A stretch of 8,118 nt of DNA, from positions 1 through 8,118 of the forward strand of contig CANKNK010000067.1 of NCBI GenBank assembly GCA_947483455.1, in the 5' to 3' direction. The DNA comes from Comamonadaceae bacterium. GTDB lineage: Bacteria > Pseudomonadota > Gammaproteobacteria > Burkholderiales > Burkholderiaceae_C. Each line of letters begins with the position of its first letter. The stretch's first letter is position 1. Positions 6,886 through 8,118 of this stretch are shown in pieces. The notes under the pieces were generated by a model that made no database searches, was not told where the DNA came from, and saw only the letters and a list, made by a program, of their open reading frames with translations. The translations under genes were made by a program, and so were the position numbers.

Positions 6886-7524
6886 ATGTTTACAGGCATC
6901 ATCACCGGCGTAGGCCGCATCACCCACATTGACAATTTGGGCGCCAGCCAGACACACGGCAAGCGCTTGCATGTGCAATGCCCCCCAGGCTATCTGGACG
7001 ATGCCGGTCTGGGCGACAGCATTGCCATCAATGGCGCCTGCATGACGGTCACCAGCTTGCAGCAAGATGCGCAGACGCCGGTTTTTACCCTGGACATATC
7101 TGCCGAATCACTAGATAAGACGGCGGGCCTGGACGCGGTGGGCGAGGTCAATCTGGAAAAAGCCCTGCGTGCCAATGACCGCCTGGGAGGCCATCTGGTC
7201 TCTGGCCATGTCGATGGCATAGGCGAAGTGAAACATTTTGCGCCGGTAGGCGAAAGCTGGGAATTGCGCATACTTGCGCCGCAGTCTTTGGGCAAATACC
7301 TGGCCTACAAAGGCTCTATCACCGTCAACGGCGTCAGCCTGACCGTCAACCGCGTCAGTGACTCCGGCGCCGGATGCGAGTTCAGTATCAACCTGATTCC
7401 GCACACCATTAGCAACACCGCCCTGCACCGCCTGGCGCCCGGCGTGCGCGTGAACCTGGAGATCGATGTGATTGCGCGCTATGTAGAACGTATGCTCAGC
7501 CTGGGCACGCCAGCTGGCAACTAA
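6886..7524 (+). CDS. ribE: Riboflavin synthase (alpha subunit)
   Basis: A 212-residue enzyme that dismutates two 6,7-dimethyl-8-ribityllumazine molecules into riboflavin and 5-amino-6-ribitylamino-uracil, the last step of riboflavin synthesis. It has the expected internal duplication of two lumazine-binding barrels. The N-terminal one begins MFTGIITGVG and contains SIAINGACMTV with C52 in the position of the conserved cysteine. The second follows GGHLVSGHVDGIG (101-113), with KGSITVNGVSLTV (142-154) and NLIPHT (169-174). The C-terminal helix ends ERMLSLGTPAGN. It starts 19 bp after ribD. The window shows no ribBA, ribH or nusB after it, which often follow in related genomes; instead a convergent gene ends 13 bp away. 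The symbol follows the ribE = riboflavin synthase convention (ribC in some literature). Confidence 0.97.
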   Translation: MFTGIITGVGRITHIDNLGASQTHGKRLHVQCPPGYLDDAGLGDSIAINGACMTVTSLQQDAQTPVFTLDISAESLDKTAGLDAVGEVNLEKALRANDRLGGHLVSGHVDGIGEVKHFAPVGESWELRILAPQSLGKYLAYKGSITVNGVSLTVNRVSDSGAGCEFSINLIPHTISNTALHRLAPGVRVNLEIDVIARYVERMLSLGTPAGN

Positions 7525-7537
7525 GTTTCGCGCTTGG

Positions 7538-8118
7538 CTAGAACAAAAAGCCGGTAGAAAACACCTGCTCGGACATCCATACCGAATGGTCTGCGCTTCC
7601 TTGGTACACCGGCACACCGCGTAAAGCGCCGTAGGCAAATTTTTGCGTGGCCTCTAGGTAAATGCTTTTGTAAATGCGGTAGCGTAGCCCTAGCTCAGCG
7701 CCGGCAGTCCAGCCGTTGACCTGCCACCAATCGCGGCTGTCAAAGCAGCAGACCCGCTCGCCTTTGGGGCCGACCTCGTTGTGATTCCCAAAAATCGTGT
7801 TATCGGCATGCGGCAGCAAAATGCCAGCGCCCAGGCGGCTAATGAGTTGCAACTCTCCAGGTTCCTGCTTAGGACCACGCACATGGTGGAACCACACCGC
7901 ATTAACCATGATATGGTTGAAACCGTTGTGCAAACCATAATCGAAAACCGGCAGCGCCAGCACCATGGGGCTGGTGGCCGGAGCCTGGTTCACCGTGCCG
8001 CTTACGCGTACCGACTGGCCCGCATCGTTGTTGTATTTGCTGTGGTCGTAATTCAACTCGATCGCAAAGGTTTTTTCAGGGTTCAAAAAATAACCTATGC
8101 GGACATTTTCTTGCGGCG
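7538..8118 (-). CDS. Outer-membrane beta-barrel protein, C-terminal part (N-terminus outside the window)
   Basis: The minus-strand frame is open from the right edge to TAG at 7540-7538 (193 complete codons). No ATG or signal peptide is visible in it, and coding sense continues upstream of the TTG at 8086, so the gene starts beyond the window. The sequence alternates hydrophobic and polar residues in short strands, for example FAIELNYDHSKY, LQLISRLGAGILLPHA and AGAELGLRYRIYKSIYLEA. It ends in EQVFSTGFLF; a C-terminal Phe on a final amphipathic strand is the usual signal for BAM-dependent outer-membrane insertion. The strand pattern, with a long Asn/His-rich segment before LGAGILLPHA, loosely recalls the small lipid A oxidase-like barrel family, but this is a weak impression. 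A Cys-Cys pair and a Trp pair (VCCFDSRDWW) sit in what is probably a loop. Function not known. Confidence 0.7.
   Translation of the reverse strand, partial: PQENVRIGYFLNPEKTFAIELNYDHSKYNNDAGQSVRVSGTVNQAPATSPMVLALPVFDYGLHNGFNHIMVNAVWFHHVRGPKQEPGELQLISRLGAGILLPHADNTIFGNHNEVGPKGERVCCFDSRDWWQVNGWTAGAELGLRYRIYKSIYLEATQKFAYGALRGVPVYQGSADHSVWMSEQVFSTGFLF

Noticed and set aside
7509..7518. Perfect palindrome GCCAGCTGGC at the end of ribE, considered as a terminator
   Set aside because: It has no loop and no following T-run on either strand, and it lies within ribE coding sequence.

Overview
The window looks like core chromosome of a betaproteobacterium, most likely order Burkholderiales and family Comamonadaceae (Rhodoferax/Polaromonas-like). 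The reasons are high G+C, the order glyA-nrdR-ribD-ribE, a long DUF349 protein beside a small lytic transglycosylase, and the style of the GlyA and RibD proteins. This assignment is inference from family knowledge; no search was run. I see no tRNA, rRNA, insertion sequence, CRISPR array, phage gene or other sign of recent transfer.

Layout. Positions 1-2648 (minus strand) hold one uninterrupted reading frame for a large DUF349-domain protein whose C-terminus runs off the left edge. Positions 2649-3021 are a 373-bp divergent intergenic region. It holds a candidate minus-strand promoter, a terminator-like hairpin with a T-run in the DUF349 leader, a plus-strand TATAAT box, and about 160 nt of sequence with nested pairing arms (2845-3005). 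That stretch could be a 6S-like RNA or a structured leader. A membrane-anchored lytic transglycosylase follows (3022-3837, plus), then a 180-bp leader with two hairpins, then glyA (4018-5262), nrdR (5268-5717), ribD (5754-6866; alternative start 5730) and ribE (6886-7524). The right end (7538-8118, minus) is the C-terminal part of an outer-membrane beta-barrel protein, convergent with ribE and only 13 bp from it.

How the genes relate. GlyA feeds one-carbon units to folate metabolism, NrdR represses ribonucleotide reductase, and RibD and RibE carry out the early and last steps of riboflavin synthesis. The four are tightly packed (gaps of 5, 36 and 19 bp) and probably co-transcribed from upstream of glyA or of the transglycosylase gene. 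The transglycosylase remodels peptidoglycan, and the DUF349 protein is of unknown function.

Nothing here amounts to a clearly new system. The items most worth a second look are the structured region ahead of the transglycosylase, the terminator-like hairpin in the DUF349 leader, and the altered PLP-phosphate loop of GlyA.
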